From NCBI RefSeq assembly GCF_900114765.1, contig NZ_FOUD01000026.1:1-43599 (forward strand): a stretch of DNA of 43,599 nucleotides. The letters run 5' to 3'. Position numbers and translations under genes: made by a program. The notes under the pieces are model-generated. The model was not told where the DNA came from. It saw nothing but the letters and a program-made list of their open reading frames with translations, and ran no database searches. The DNA comes from Halopseudomonas pachastrellae (GTDB lineage: Bacteria > Pseudomonadota > Gammaproteobacteria > Pseudomonadales > Pseudomonadaceae). This document shows positions 23,786 to 31,997 of the stretch, piece by piece. Within the stretch, counting starts at the first letter, position 1. Each line of letters opens with the position of its first letter.

Positions 23786-24739
23786 TTGAATATCATCATT
23801 TTAACCGGGCGCCACGGTGCGTCGCGGACCGTGACGCTAGGGGCGCACTGGGTTGCCGCGGGAGTGAGCCTGTTGCTCGCCTTGCCGTTGGTTGCTTCCC
23901 TTGTGACCTGGCAATTGCTTTCCGGTTCCGGAAGTGCTGGTGTCGACGACTCGGCCCTGCCGGCCTGGCAGCAAGCTCTGCAGGAATATGAAGTAGATCC
24001 GCTGCTCGAAGACGATGGTACGCAAGCGCAGATCGAGCGTATGAGTCAGCAGCTGGCACGCTTGCAGATGCGCCTGACCCGTCTGGATGCGCTCGGTGTG
24101 CGGTTGACCGAGCTGGGCGAGTTCAGTGATGGCGAGTTTGATTTTGGTGTCGAGGCCGATTTTGGTTTGAGCTCTGAGGTTCAGCCCGGCATGGGTGGGC
24201 CCGAACTGCGCGATGATGACCTGAGCTACAACGCGCCAGACCTGCAGAGCCTGATCGAGCAATTGTCTGCGCGAGTGGATAACCGCACTCGCCAACTGCA
24301 GCTGCTGGAAGATTTGATGGTCAGCCGGCAGACCGATGTCGACGCCGTTCTCGATTTCATCCCGGTGCCTGACGGGCGCCTGTCTTCCGGTTTTGGTCGT
24401 CGTACCGACCCGATCACCGGTCGCTTCTCGATGCATAACGGTCTGGATTTTGCCGCCCCCCGCGGTACCCCCATTTATGCGGTTGGGGCTGGCGTGGTTA
24501 CCTTTGCCGCCCGCAACGGCGCCTACGGCAATATGGTAGAAATCAATCACGGCAATGGCCTGAAAACCCGTTATGCCCACGCCAATGAGCTGAAGGTGAG
24601 CAAGGGCGATCTGGTCCAGAAGGGGCAGGAGGTTGCCACGGTCGGCAATACCGGGCGCTCTACCGGCGCGCACCTGCATCTGGAAGTCTACCGAAATGGC
24701 ATGGCGGTCAACCCGCGCCGTTTCCTGGCATTGAATTAG
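23786..24739 (+). CDS. Membrane-anchored M23 (LytM-type) peptidase
   Basis: 317-aa protein. An N-terminal membrane anchor (about 18-44) is followed by an acidic and coiled-coil region (about 60-170) and a C-terminal LytM/M23 domain (about 195-315). Zinc ligands are intact: H and D in SMHNGLDFAAPRGTPIYAV, and HLHLEV near the end, so it is predicted to be an active peptidoglycan endopeptidase, unlike degenerate EnvC/NlpD activators. The start is TTG (MNIIILTGRHG); no ATG in frame precedes the membrane segment and the Shine-Dalgarno is weak. The location between dciA and secA is conserved in Pseudomonas. Specific substrate and partners are unknown. Confidence 0.85.
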   Translation: MNIIILTGRHGASRTVTLGAHWVAAGVSLLLALPLVASLVTWQLLSGSGSAGVDDSALPAWQQALQEYEVDPLLEDDGTQAQIERMSQQLARLQMRLTRLDALGVRLTELGEFSDGEFDFGVEADFGLSSEVQPGMGGPELRDDDLSYNAPDLQSLIEQLSARVDNRTRQLQLLEDLMVSRQTDVDAVLDFIPVPDGRLSSGFGRRTDPITGRFSMHNGLDFAAPRGTPIYAVGAGVVTFAARNGAYGNMVEINHGNGLKTRYAHANELKVSKGDLVQKGQEVATVGNTGRSTGAHLHLEVYRNGMAVNPRRFLALN

Positions 24740-24775
24740 TCTCGCGCCGCCCCCACTCATATCCTTTCATACCGG

Positions 24776-24802
24776 CCTTTGCCTGAATTGTTCTGGCAAA
24801 GG
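24776..24802. repeat. Inverted repeat upstream of secA
   Basis: CCTTTGCC (24776-24783) and GGCAAAGG (24795-24802), perfect 8-bp arms with an 11-nt loop, flanked by CCGG on both sides that could extend the pairing. No T run follows in the plus direction. It lies between the M23 gene and the secA promoter candidate; it may be a weak terminator or a protein-binding site. Confidence 0.45.
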
Positions 24803-24820
24803 TCGCGCCGGCTGCGCGGT

Positions 24821-24849
24821 TTAATGTGCAGCAAGAATCAGAGTAGAAT
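24821..24849 (+). promoter_or_regulatory. Candidate promoter for secA
   Basis: TTAATG (24821-24826), a 17-nt spacer and TAGAAT (24844-24849). The -10 is good and the -35 poor. It would give a leader of about 65 nt before the secA ATG. No secM-like ORF precedes secA. Confidence 0.4.
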
Positions 24850-24921
24850 GCCTTTTTCAGTGCTGGTCCGGGCTGCACGGGACTGAGCTCGTCACCTCTC
24901 ACATGGATACCTAATTCGATT

Positions 24922-27654
24922 ATGTTTGCGCCGTTAGTCAGAAAGCTGTTGGGAAGCAAGAACGATCGTGAGTTGAAGCGCATGGGCAAGGTGGTTGTTG
25001 CCATCAACGCTCAGGAAGAGGGGTTGAATGCGCTGAGCGATGAACAGCTGAAGGCGAAGACCGGCGAGTTCAAGCAACGCCTGGCCGATGGTGCCACCCT
25101 GGACCAGCTGCTGCCCGAAGCCTTTGCCGTTGTCCGCGAGGCGGGCAAGCGGGTGATGGGCATGCGTCACTTTGATGTCCAGTTGATCGGCGGCATGACA
25201 CTGCACGAAGGCAAGATCGCCGAGATGAAAACCGGTGAGGGTAAGACGCTGGTAGCAACGCTGCCTGTCTACCTGAATGCGCTGGCCGGCAAGGGCGTTC
25301 ACGTGGTGACGGTCAACGACTATCTGGCTAGCCGTGACGCCAATACCATGCGTCCGCTGTACGAGTTCCTTGGCATGACCGTTGGTGTGGTGGTGCCATT
25401 CCAGGACCCACAACAGAAGCGCGCTGCCTACCAGTGCGATATTACTTACGGCACCAACAACGAGTTGGGCTTTGACTACCTGCGCGACAACATGGCCTTC
25501 CGTTTGGAAGACAAGTTCCAGCGCGAGCCCTATTTCGCGGTGGTCGATGAAGTTGACTCCATTCTGATCGACGAGGCCCGTACGCCGTTGATCATCTCCG
25601 GCCCCGCCGAAGACAGCTCGCAGATGTACGCAGCGATCAACAAGCTTATCCCCCTGCTCAAGCGTGGCCAGGCCGCCGAAGAGGGTGTGGAGGCGGTCGA
25701 TGGTCATTATCTGATCGACGAGAAGGCGCGTCAGGTTGAACTGACCGAAAGCGGTCACCAGTTTATCGAAGACCTGCTGGTACGCGAGAAGCTGCTCAAT
25801 GAGGGCGACAGCCTTTATGCCGCGCAAAACCTGGGCCTTTTGCATCACGTCAATTCTGCGCTGCGTGCACATACCCTGTTCCATCGCAACGTCGAGTACA
25901 TCGTGCAGAACAACCAGGTGCTGCTGGTTGACGAGCACACCGGGCGCACCATGCCGGGCCGTCGTCTTTCCGAGGGCCTGCATCAGGCTATCGAGGCGAA
26001 GGAAGGTCTGCAGATTCAGGCCGAGAGCCAGACTTTGGCCTCCACTACCTTCCAGAATTATTTCCGTCTGTACCAGAAGCTGGCCGGTATGACCGGTACT
26101 GCGGATACCGAGGCCTTCGAGTTTCGTCAGATTTACGGCCTCGACGTGCTGGTCATTCCGACCAACAAGCCGATGGTGCGCAAGGATTACAACGACCTGG
26201 TCTATCTCAGCATCGAAGAGAAATTCGCCGCCATCGTCGCCGATATCAAGCATTGCATGGAGCAGGGCCGCCCGGTGCTGGTAGGTACTGCATCCATCGA
26301 GTCTTCCGAGGTGGTGGCGCAACTGCTCAATCGTGAGAAGGTGCCGCACAAGGTCCTCAACGCGAAATTCCACGAGAAGGAAGCCGAGATCGTGGCCCAG
26401 GCGGGTCGTCCGGGCGCGGTTACCATCGCTACCAACATGGCAGGTCGTGGTACCGATATCATCCTCGGTGGTAACTGGGAGGCCGAGGTCGCGGCCCTCG
26501 AGAACCCCACCGATCAGCAGATCGCGCAGATCAAGGATGAGTGGCAGCTGCGCCACCAGCAGGTGCTGGAAGCCGGCGGCCTGCACATCATTGCCTGCGA
26601 GCGTCACGAGTCCCGCCGTATCGACAACCAGCTGCGTGGTCGTGCCGGCCGTCAGGGCGATCCGGGCTCCAGCCGCTTCTACCTGTCGCTGGAAGACAAC
26701 CTCATGCGCATCTTTGCCTCTGACCGGGTGAAGAACTTCATGAAAGCACTGGGCATGGAGAAGGGCGAGGCGATCGAACATCGCATGGTCACCAATGCCA
26801 TCGAGAAGGCCCAGCGCAAGGTTGAGGGGCGCAACTTCGACATCCGCAAGCAGTTGCTGGAATACGACGACGTTGCCAACGAGCAGCGTAAGGTGATCTA
26901 CGGGCAGCGCAACTCCATCCTGGCCAGCGAGTCGGTCGAGGAAACCATTGCCGCCATCCGTCAGGATGTGGTCACCGACATGGTTGCCATGCACATGCCG
27001 GCAGGCAGTCTGCCCGAGCAGTGGGACATTGGCGGCCTAGAGCAGGCGCTGGCCGGCGAGCTGGGCCTGCATCTGCCGATCCAGCAGTGGCTGGATGAGG
27101 ACGAGCGGTTGCAGGAGCAGGGCGTAGCCGAGCGCATTCTGGACGCGTTGGTTGAGGCCTATCGCGAGAAGGAAGCGCTGGCCGGCGCTGAAGCCCTGCG
27201 TACCTTTGAGAAGCAGATGCTGCTGCGCGTGCTGGATGATCTGTGGAAAGAGCACCTGGCGACTATGGATCACCTGCGTCAGGGTATTCATCTGCGTGGT
27301 TATGCGCAGAAAAACCCCAAACAGGAATACAAGCGCGAAGCCTTCAACCTGTTCCAGGAGATGCTGGAAACGCTCAAGCGCGACACCATTCGCGTGCTGA
27401 GCCATGTACAGGTACGTCGCGAGGACCCGGCCGAAGAAGAGGAGCGTCTGCGCCGCCAGGCTGAGGAAATGCAGCGTCGCATGCAGTTCAAGCATGAAGA
27501 GGTCAATGCCGTCGCAGACGAGGCAGAGCCTGCCGAAGAGCCCCAACAAGCTGCTGCGCCGCAGACCCGTGAAGGGCCCAAGGTTGGCCGAAATGACCCC
27601 TGTCCCTGTGGCTCCGGCAAGAAGTACAAGCACTGCCACGGGCAGATAAGCTAA
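24922..27654 (+). CDS. secA: Preprotein translocase ATPase SecA
   Basis: 910-aa motor of the Sec pathway. It has DEAD-type motor domains with Walker A GEGKT at 105-109 (K108), [14 protein letters not shown] (Walker B), the preprotein cross-linking domain (about 230-370) and NBD2 with [15 protein letters not shown] and [13 protein letters not shown]. Helical scaffold and wing domains follow. The C-terminal tail is acidic and Ala/Glu/Pro-rich and ends in the zinc and SecB-binding motif [16 protein letters not shown]. Length is typical of Pseudomonas. Start [21 protein letters not shown] matches the family N-terminus although the Shine-Dalgarno is weak. Likely a transcription unit of its own; argJ follows after 132 nt containing an inverted repeat. 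Confidence 0.97.
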   Translation: MFAPLVRKLLGSKNDRELKRMGKVVVAINAQEEGLNALSDEQLKAKTGEFKQRLADGATLDQLLPEAFAVVREAGKRVMGMRHFDVQLIGGMTLHEGKIAEMKTGEGKTLVATLPVYLNALAGKGVHVVTVNDYLASRDANTMRPLYEFLGMTVGVVVPFQDPQQKRAAYQCDITYGTNNELGFDYLRDNMAFRLEDKFQREPYFAVVDEVDSILIDEARTPLIISGPAEDSSQMYAAINKLIPLLKRGQAAEEGVEAVDGHYLIDEKARQVELTESGHQFIEDLLVREKLLNEGDSLYAAQNLGLLHHVNSALRAHTLFHRNVEYIVQNNQVLLVDEHTGRTMPGRRLSEGLHQAIEAKEGLQIQAESQTLASTTFQNYFRLYQKLAGMTGTADTEAFEFRQIYGLDVLVIPTNKPMVRKDYNDLVYLSIEEKFAAIVADIKHCMEQGRPVLVGTASIESSEVVAQLLNREKVPHKVLNAKFHEKEAEIVAQAGRPGAVTIATNMAGRGTDIILGGNWEAEVAALENPTDQQIAQIKDEWQLRHQQVLEAGGLHIIACERHESRRIDNQLRGRAGRQGDPGSSRFYLSLEDNLMRIFASDRVKNFMKALGMEKGEAIEHRMVTNAIEKAQRKVEGRNFDIRKQLLEYDDVANEQRKVIYGQRNSILASESVEETIAAIRQDVVTDMVAMHMPAGSLPEQWDIGGLEQALAGELGLHLPIQQWLDEDERLQEQGVAERILDALVEAYREKEALAGAEALRTFEKQMLLRVLDDLWKEHLATMDHLRQGIHLRGYAQKNPKQEYKREAFNLFQEMLETLKRDTIRVLSHVQVRREDPAEEEERLRRQAEEMQRRMQFKHEEVNAVADEAEPAEEPQQAAAPQTREGPKVGRNDPCPCGSGKKYKHCHGQIS

Positions 27655-27668
27655 GCCTGAAAAGCAGT

Positions 27669-27755
27669 TGTAAGCTTCAAGCGGCAAGCTACAAGGTAAA
27701 CCCGTTAACCCTCGGCTTTATAGTCGGGGGAATCTGTATGCTTTTGAAGCTTACA
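27669..27755. repeat. Inverted repeat pair between secA and argJ (REP-like)
   Basis: TGTAAGCTTCAA at 27669-27680 and its perfect inverse TTGAAGCTTACA at 27744-27755, 63 nt apart. The first arm continues as GCGGCAAGCTACAAG, resembling GCTTGCAGCTTGAAGC-type repetitive extragenic sequences familiar from Pseudomonas genomes (from memory). No open frame lies in between. It could end secA transcription or be a repeat remnant. Confidence 0.45.
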
Positions 27756-27786
27756 GCCTCTCTCCCTCTTTTTTGGAGCGTCAAAC

Positions 27787-29004
27787 ATGCCTGTCGGTCT
27801 CGGCCCGTTACCTGCGTTGCACCCTGTCTCCGGTTTTCGTCTTGGTATTGCTTCGGCCGGTATCAAGCGTGTTGGCCGCAAGGATGTCGTGGTTATGGAG
27901 GCCGCTCAGGGCTCCAGCATTGCTGGCGTGTTTACCCGTAATGCCTTTTGCGCTGCACCTGTCACCCTCTGTCGCCAGCGGTTGACCGGTTCGCCGCAGT
28001 ACCTGCTGGTCAATACCGGTAACGCCAATGCCGGTACCGGCAAGCCTGGTATGCAGGCTGCCGAGCGCACCTGTGAGGCGCTGGCCGAGAAGGTGGGTTG
28101 TGAGGCGGCGCAAGTGCTACCGTTCAGTACCGGTGTGATTGGCGAGTTGTTGCCTGCCGACAAGGTTATCGCCGCGCTGCCGGCTGCTCTGGCGGACCTG
28201 GCCGAAGATAACTGGGCGCATGCTGCTGAAGGCATCATGACCACCGATACCCAGCCCAAGGGCTGCAGTCGGCGTATCGAGATTGCCGGTCAGGTCATCA
28301 CCATTACCGGTATCTCCAAGGGCGCCGGCATGATTCGTCCAAACATGGCAACGATGTTGGGCTATATCGCTACCGATGCACCGGTAGCGCAGCCGCTGCT
28401 GCAGGCGTTGCTGCGGGAGGCGGCCGACCTGTCGTTCAATCGCATCACCATTGATGGCGACACCAGCACCAACGATTCCTGCATGCTGGTTGCTACCGGC
28501 AAGGCGGACATCCCGCTGATCGATAGCCCCGAAGCCCAGGGCTACGAGGAGCTGGCAACCGCCATCAAGGATGTGATGCTGACACTGGCGCAGGCTATTG
28601 TGCGTGACGGTGAAGGGGCGACCAAGTTCGTAACCATTCGGGTCAACGGTGGCGCCAACAACGATGAGTGTCTGGATGTCGCTTATGCAGTAGCCCATTC
28701 TCCGCTGATCAAGACCGCGCTCTTTGCTTCCGACCCCAACTGGGGGCGCATTCTGGCCGCCGTTGGCTATGCCGGTGTGCCGGATCTGGATGTCGAGAAA
28801 ATCGACGTTTATCTGGATGACGTCTGCATTACCCGCCAGGGCGGTCGTGCGGCAGAGTACGAAGAGTCTCAGGGTGCGCGTGTGATGGGGCAGTCAGAGA
28901 TCACCATTCGCATCGAGCTGGGGCGCGGCGAGGTGAGTGAAACCTTGTGGACCACCGATCTCTCCCACGAATACGTGCGGATTAACGCCGAGTACCGGAC
29001 CTGA
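27787..29004 (+). CDS. argJ: Bifunctional ornithine acetyltransferase / N-acetylglutamate synthase ArgJ
   Basis: 405-aa enzyme of arginine synthesis that recycles the acetyl group from N-acetylornithine to glutamate. It is made as a precursor that cleaves itself before the nucleophilic Thr. Here the site is [16 protein letters not shown], giving an alpha chain to Ala188 and a beta chain starting at T189. Other conserved blocks are [22 protein letters not shown]-like [23 protein letters not shown] and [21 protein letters not shown] at 27787 follows TTTTGGAGCGT. Downstream is a long perfect hairpin and then fimT on the opposite strand. Confidence 0.95.
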   Translation: MPVGLGPLPALHPVSGFRLGIASAGIKRVGRKDVVVMEAAQGSSIAGVFTRNAFCAAPVTLCRQRLTGSPQYLLVNTGNANAGTGKPGMQAAERTCEALAEKVGCEAAQVLPFSTGVIGELLPADKVIAALPAALADLAEDNWAHAAEGIMTTDTQPKGCSRRIEIAGQVITITGISKGAGMIRPNMATMLGYIATDAPVAQPLLQALLREAADLSFNRITIDGDTSTNDSCMLVATGKADIPLIDSPEAQGYEELATAIKDVMLTLAQAIVRDGEGATKFVTIRVNGGANNDECLDVAYAVAHSPLIKTALFASDPNWGRILAAVGYAGVPDLDVEKIDVYLDDVCITRQGGRAAEYEESQGARVMGQSEITIRIELGRGEVSETLWTTDLSHEYVRINAEYRT

Positions 29005-29009
29005 GGTGC

Positions 29010-29043
29010 TGAGGCGCACACCTGGTCACAGGTGTGCGCCTCA
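29010..29043. terminator. Long hairpin between convergent argJ and fimT
   Basis: Perfect 15-bp stem TGAGGCGCACACCTG / CAGGTGTGCGCCTCA with GTCA loop. It begins 6 nt after the argJ stop and ends 1-2 nt before the fimT stop (29045). There is no T run on either side, so it is not a classical intrinsic terminator. It may stabilise both 3' ends or end transcription in both directions. Confidence 0.55.
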
Positions 29044-29044
29044 C

Positions 29045-29569
29045 TCATGGCATAGCTGCGCATTGCCGTGCCTCAAACTGGCGAGATTCCGTGCGCAGGC
29101 GGCCGACACGATTGATGATCAGCGCTCGGCCGCGCTGCGCTAAATCTGGCGGGCACAGCCTGAAGCTACCGGCCAGAAAACCGCCGTACACCTGTTCTGA
29201 CTCGCCCAGCGCGTTGTAGCGCAGGTAGCCTTGCAGTTGGCCGCTAGCAGTGACGCTCGACACCAATGCCGCCTGATCTTCCAGCAACAGGACGTCATCG
29301 GCGCCAAGGGCAAGGTTGTTGTCACGGTCGACAAACACCTGCCAGCCTCTGTTCCAGTCCCCCGCTAGCGGCATCATGACCACCGGTTCGTTGCGGTCGA
29401 TGGCCTCGTTTCGAGTAAACCTGATGCTGCGCTCCAGCGCGTCCTGCGCGCTGTCCAGGCGATGCTGGTTAATCAGCCTGCTGAACGACGGCACGCCAAT
29501 ACTTACCAGAATGCCCAGCAACGCTAAGGCGACAAGCAGTTCGGTCAGGGTAAATCCGTTACTTTTCAT
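29045..29569 (-). CDS. fimT: GspH/FimT-type pseudopilin
   Basis: 174-aa type IV pilin-like protein. A short prepilin leader (MKSNG) is cut before F (FTLTELLVALALLGILVSIGVPSF), with Glu at +5 of the mature protein. A GspH/FimT domain follows (about 40-170), including GDWNRGWQVFVDRDNN and a C-terminal Cys pair. FimT is an accessory minor pilin; in some bacteria a FimT protein binds DNA during uptake. An in-frame GTG 15 nt upstream exists but would sit directly on a GAAGG, so ATG is chosen. It is on the strand opposite to the other pilus genes and convergent with argJ. The name is by position and type; GspH-like is the safe call. Confidence 0.75.
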   Translation of the reverse strand: MKSNGFTLTELLVALALLGILVSIGVPSFSRLINQHRLDSAQDALERSIRFTRNEAIDRNEPVVMMPLAGDWNRGWQVFVDRDNNLALGADDVLLLEDQAALVSSVTASGQLQGYLRYNALGESEQVYGGFLAGSFRLCPPDLAQRGRALIINRVGRLRTESRQFEARQCAAMP

Positions 29570-29698
29570 CTGCACTTGGCCCACACCTTCGGATCGGTTG
29601 TCAGCTTGTCCGGTGATTATGACCGCCTATCTGCAGTGCCGAGCTATTGATGTAGGCGAGATTTATGATCTACCAATCAAAAAGTGGAGGTTCTGAGA

Positions 29699-30163
29699 AT
29701 GCAGCGGGAAAGAGGGTTTACTGTGCTCGAGCTGATGGTGACGCTAGTGGTCGCTGCCATTGTGTTGAGTCTTGCCGTGCCGTCCTTCCAGAGAACTGTT
29801 GCAAATAATGCCGTTAGATCAACTACGAGCGACCTAGTCTCCGCCTTGAATGCCGCCAGGGCGGAATCTATGAGTTCTAGGGCGATGGTTACCGTGTCAC
29901 CCCAGGGTGGGGACTGGGGGAATGGATGGACGATAGTGCATCAGGCCTCTGTAAATAGTGACGACGCTTATCAGCTTGCCGATAAGGTCAGGATTCGTAG
30001 TGATATCGCCTCCGTTGTCTTCAGGCCAGAGGGTGGGCTCACTGCTGCGGGAAACAACATCACGATCTGTCACGAAGATGCCACCATTGATGGTAGGCGT
30101 ATAACCCTCTCTTTTCTGGGGCGTGTGACGGTTGAAACGATCGCAGGGGGGTGTGGAGCGTGA
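29699..30163 (+). CDS. fimU: Minor pilin FimU (GspH/FimT family)
   Basis: 154-aa prepilin. Leader MQRERG is followed by FTVLELMVTLVVAAIVLSLAVPSFQ, with Glu at +5. The GspH domain shows the family pattern GGDWGNGWTIV and a C-terminal Cys pair (ICHEDA ... GGCGA). With PilV, PilW, PilX, PilE and PilY1 it forms the priming tip complex that starts type IV pilus assembly. ATG at 29699 has GTGGAGG about 8 nt upstream, so the 5-codon longer frame from 29684 is rejected. The stop overlaps the GTG start of pilV (GTGA). It is the first gene of a six-gene operon; a TATGAT at 29664-29669 is a possible -10 without a convincing -35. In P. aeruginosa this operon is controlled by AlgR. Confidence 0.85.
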   Translation: MQRERGFTVLELMVTLVVAAIVLSLAVPSFQRTVANNAVRSTTSDLVSALNAARAESMSSRAMVTVSPQGGDWGNGWTIVHQASVNSDDAYQLADKVRIRSDIASVVFRPEGGLTAAGNNITICHEDATIDGRRITLSFLGRVTVETIAGGCGA

Positions 30164-30666
30164 ACAGGCTTTCGATGAAGAGTGCTCAAGCAGGTGTGAG
30201 CATGGTGGAAGTGCTCATCGCGGTGCTTGTTCTGGCTGTCGGTGCGCTGGGGTTTGCAGGTGTGCAGGTGGTTGCGATGCAGAAATCCGAAGATGCTAAT
30301 TACCGTAGTGCGGCCATGCTGATCGCCCAGGATGCAGTAGAGCGAATTCAAGCCAACGCGGCTGAGATTGCCGATTACCGGAACGGCACTGCGATCGTCA
30401 CTCCTTCCAGCGCTCCCGCTCAGACGTGCGGTAATGGGTGTGACGTAGTCGATTTGGACTTGGCTCAGTTGGCGTGGGCGGCGAATCAGACCTTGCCAAA
30501 TGGGCTGATCAAGATTGATAGCTGCGACTTCAATGGGTTGACCTGTGTGGTGCTGAATTGGGGAGAGCGTGACGGTGCGGTGAATAGTATCGATGCTTGC
30601 ACTAGCGGTGCCGGTGTGAATCTCGCCGAGGATGCAAATTGTCTGGTAATGGAGTTCGCTCGATGA
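30160..30666 (+). CDS. pilV: Minor pilin PilV
   Basis: 168-aa prepilin from the GTG at 30160. The cleavage site is QAG | VSMVEVLIAVLVLAVGALGFAGVQVVAM, a type IV pilin N-terminus with Glu at +5 and V instead of the usual F/M at +1. The C-terminal part has Cys pairs (QTCGNGCD, CDFNGLTC) and resembles the PilV family region with MQKSEDANYRSAAMLIAQDAVERIQAN. The start is ambiguous: GTG at 30160 overlaps the fimU stop (GTGA) and gives a 15-residue leader; ATG at 30175 gives a 7-residue leader behind AGG. Either yields the same mature protein. The stop overlaps pilW (ATGA). Confidence 0.85.
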   Translation: MNRLSMKSAQAGVSMVEVLIAVLVLAVGALGFAGVQVVAMQKSEDANYRSAAMLIAQDAVERIQANAAEIADYRNGTAIVTPSSAPAQTCGNGCDVVDLDLAQLAWAANQTLPNGLIKIDSCDFNGLTCVVLNWGERDGAVNSIDACTSGAGVNLAEDANCLVMEFAR

Positions 30667-31457
30667 AGCACTCACAACAAGGGTTGACCCTAGTAGAGCT
30701 GATGATTGCATTGTTGCTTGGCTTATTGCTGAGCTTCGCGGCTATACAGCTGTTGGTGAGCAATCAACGAACTTTCTCGCTGCAGGAGGCAGTGGCCGGA
30801 GTGAACGAAGATGGCCAGACGGTGTTGCGCTATATCGCTGCTGATATTCGCAACGCTGGGCGCGGTGGTCAGATTGAAGGGTTTGTCCAGCCGGTAGTGT
30901 TGGCGCTATCTGTTGATGACTCTGAAGGTAATCCCGTCGCTTTCCAGTCAACAGATGGGGGGGCGAACGGCAACGACGTATTGGTGGTTAGCTACTTGGC
31001 TCAGCGGGCTTGTCAGGGTGCCGACTTGACGGCAGGCGGCGCCAATCCAGAGGGCGAGATCGTTGTTAATCGCTACTTTGTCGTAGACGACAGCTTGTGG
31101 TGTGCGAGTGTGCGTCAGCTTGAAGGAGGCGGTTATGCCGCGTTAGCCCCCAATGCAGTGGAGCTGATTTCAGGAGTTGATAGCTTCCAGGTTCTATATG
31201 GCGTTGATGGAAGTCTCAATGGTGAAATTGGTGCTACCCGCTTTGTATCGGCGACAGATCTAGCTGCAGCTGACTCTGTTGTGTCCATACGAGTAGGTCT
31301 GCTTCTTCGTAGTAGCGATACAACATTGCCTGTTCCAGCGGGTGGCCAGACGGTCTCTGTGCTTGATCAGCAGGTTGTGACGCCGGAAGATCGCGCAATC
31401 CGCCGTGTCTTCTCTACCACCGCTCAAGTTCGCAACGTCTATTGGGATGGTATTTGA
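30663..31457 (+). CDS. pilW: Minor pilin PilW
   Basis: 264-aa prepilin: leader MKHSQQG, then LTLVELMIALLLGLLLSFAAIQLLVSNQRTF with Glu at +5. The remainder carries the PilW family pattern of a helix (LQEAVAGVNEDGQTVLRYIAADIRNAGRGG) followed by a large beta domain with ISGVDSFQVLYGVDGS and VSIRVGLLLRSSD. It ends in the characteristic RRVFSTTAQVRN. PilW is a core component of the minor-pilin and PilY1 priming complex. The ATG overlaps the pilV stop by 4 nt; pilX starts one nucleotide after the stop. Confidence 0.9.
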   Translation: MKHSQQGLTLVELMIALLLGLLLSFAAIQLLVSNQRTFSLQEAVAGVNEDGQTVLRYIAADIRNAGRGGQIEGFVQPVVLALSVDDSEGNPVAFQSTDGGANGNDVLVVSYLAQRACQGADLTAGGANPEGEIVVNRYFVVDDSLWCASVRQLEGGGYAALAPNAVELISGVDSFQVLYGVDGSLNGEIGATRFVSATDLAAADSVVSIRVGLLLRSSDTTLPVPAGGQTVSVLDQQVVTPEDRAIRRVFSTTAQVRNVYWDGI

Positions 31458-31458
31458 T

Positions 31459-31980
31459 ATGAATTCTCTGACTAACAACGGTTCTGCGCAACGAGGGTCT
31501 GCATTGATTGTCGCGCTGTTTATTTTGCTTATGGTATCGGTTCTGGGGATATCAGCGATGCGAACAAGCATTTATTCCGCCAAAGTGGCCACGGGTGTTC
31601 AGGCGGACACCATGAGTTTTGATGCAGCAGAGTCGGCCGTGGCTATGAGCTTGGAGCGCTTGCGTGGGCTAAATGACACCGAGCTTTCAAGGTCTGTTCT
31701 TAATGGTGAGTCAATGCAAACCTGTCTTCTGTCAGATGGTTCGCTGAAAAATAGTGAGTGTGGCAATTCGGATCGGATGGACTCGCGTGAGCTTCTGCAG
31801 GCTGGTAGTTATATTGTTCATTTGCAGAATAATTGCCGAATGGTTTCCGGTAGTGATGTCGAGATATATCGAGACTATGTGATTGATATATTGGGTGAAA
31901 GTAACATGCAGTCCTATCAGATAGAGAATAATCACTTGCAAGAGGCCTTGAAAGTAGGTCTCGACTGCGTCCAGCTTTGA
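31459..31980 (+). CDS. pilX: Minor pilin PilX
   Basis: 173-aa protein with a PilX N-terminal domain: QRG | SALIVALFILLMVSVLGISAMRTSIYSAKVATGVQADTMSFDAAESAV. As in other PilX proteins, the +5 Glu is absent. The C-terminal half has Cys residues (C109, C119 region and C near the end) and is poorly conserved. PilX links PilY1 to the minor pilins. The gene is markedly AT-rich compared with neighbours: the 60-nt line from 31861 contains only 22 G+C by count, with many codons rare in the dcw genes. It starts directly after pilW; pilY1 follows after 17 nt. Confidence 0.85.
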   Translation: MNSLTNNGSAQRGSALIVALFILLMVSVLGISAMRTSIYSAKVATGVQADTMSFDAAESAVAMSLERLRGLNDTELSRSVLNGESMQTCLLSDGSLKNSECGNSDRMDSRELLQAGSYIVHLQNNCRMVSGSDVEIYRDYVIDILGESNMQSYQIENNHLQEALKVGLDCVQL

Positions 31981-31997
31981 GTCTGGAGGAGGCGAAA

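Noticed and set aside
23707..23786. Divergent promoters between dciA and the M23 gene
   Set aside because: TACGAT (23764) and a minus-strand TAGCAT are possible -10 boxes, but neither has an acceptable -35 or extended -10.
24934..26994. 686-codon open frame antisense to secA
   Set aside because: Shadow of the SecA codon pattern; no recognisable domain and full overlap with a conserved gene.
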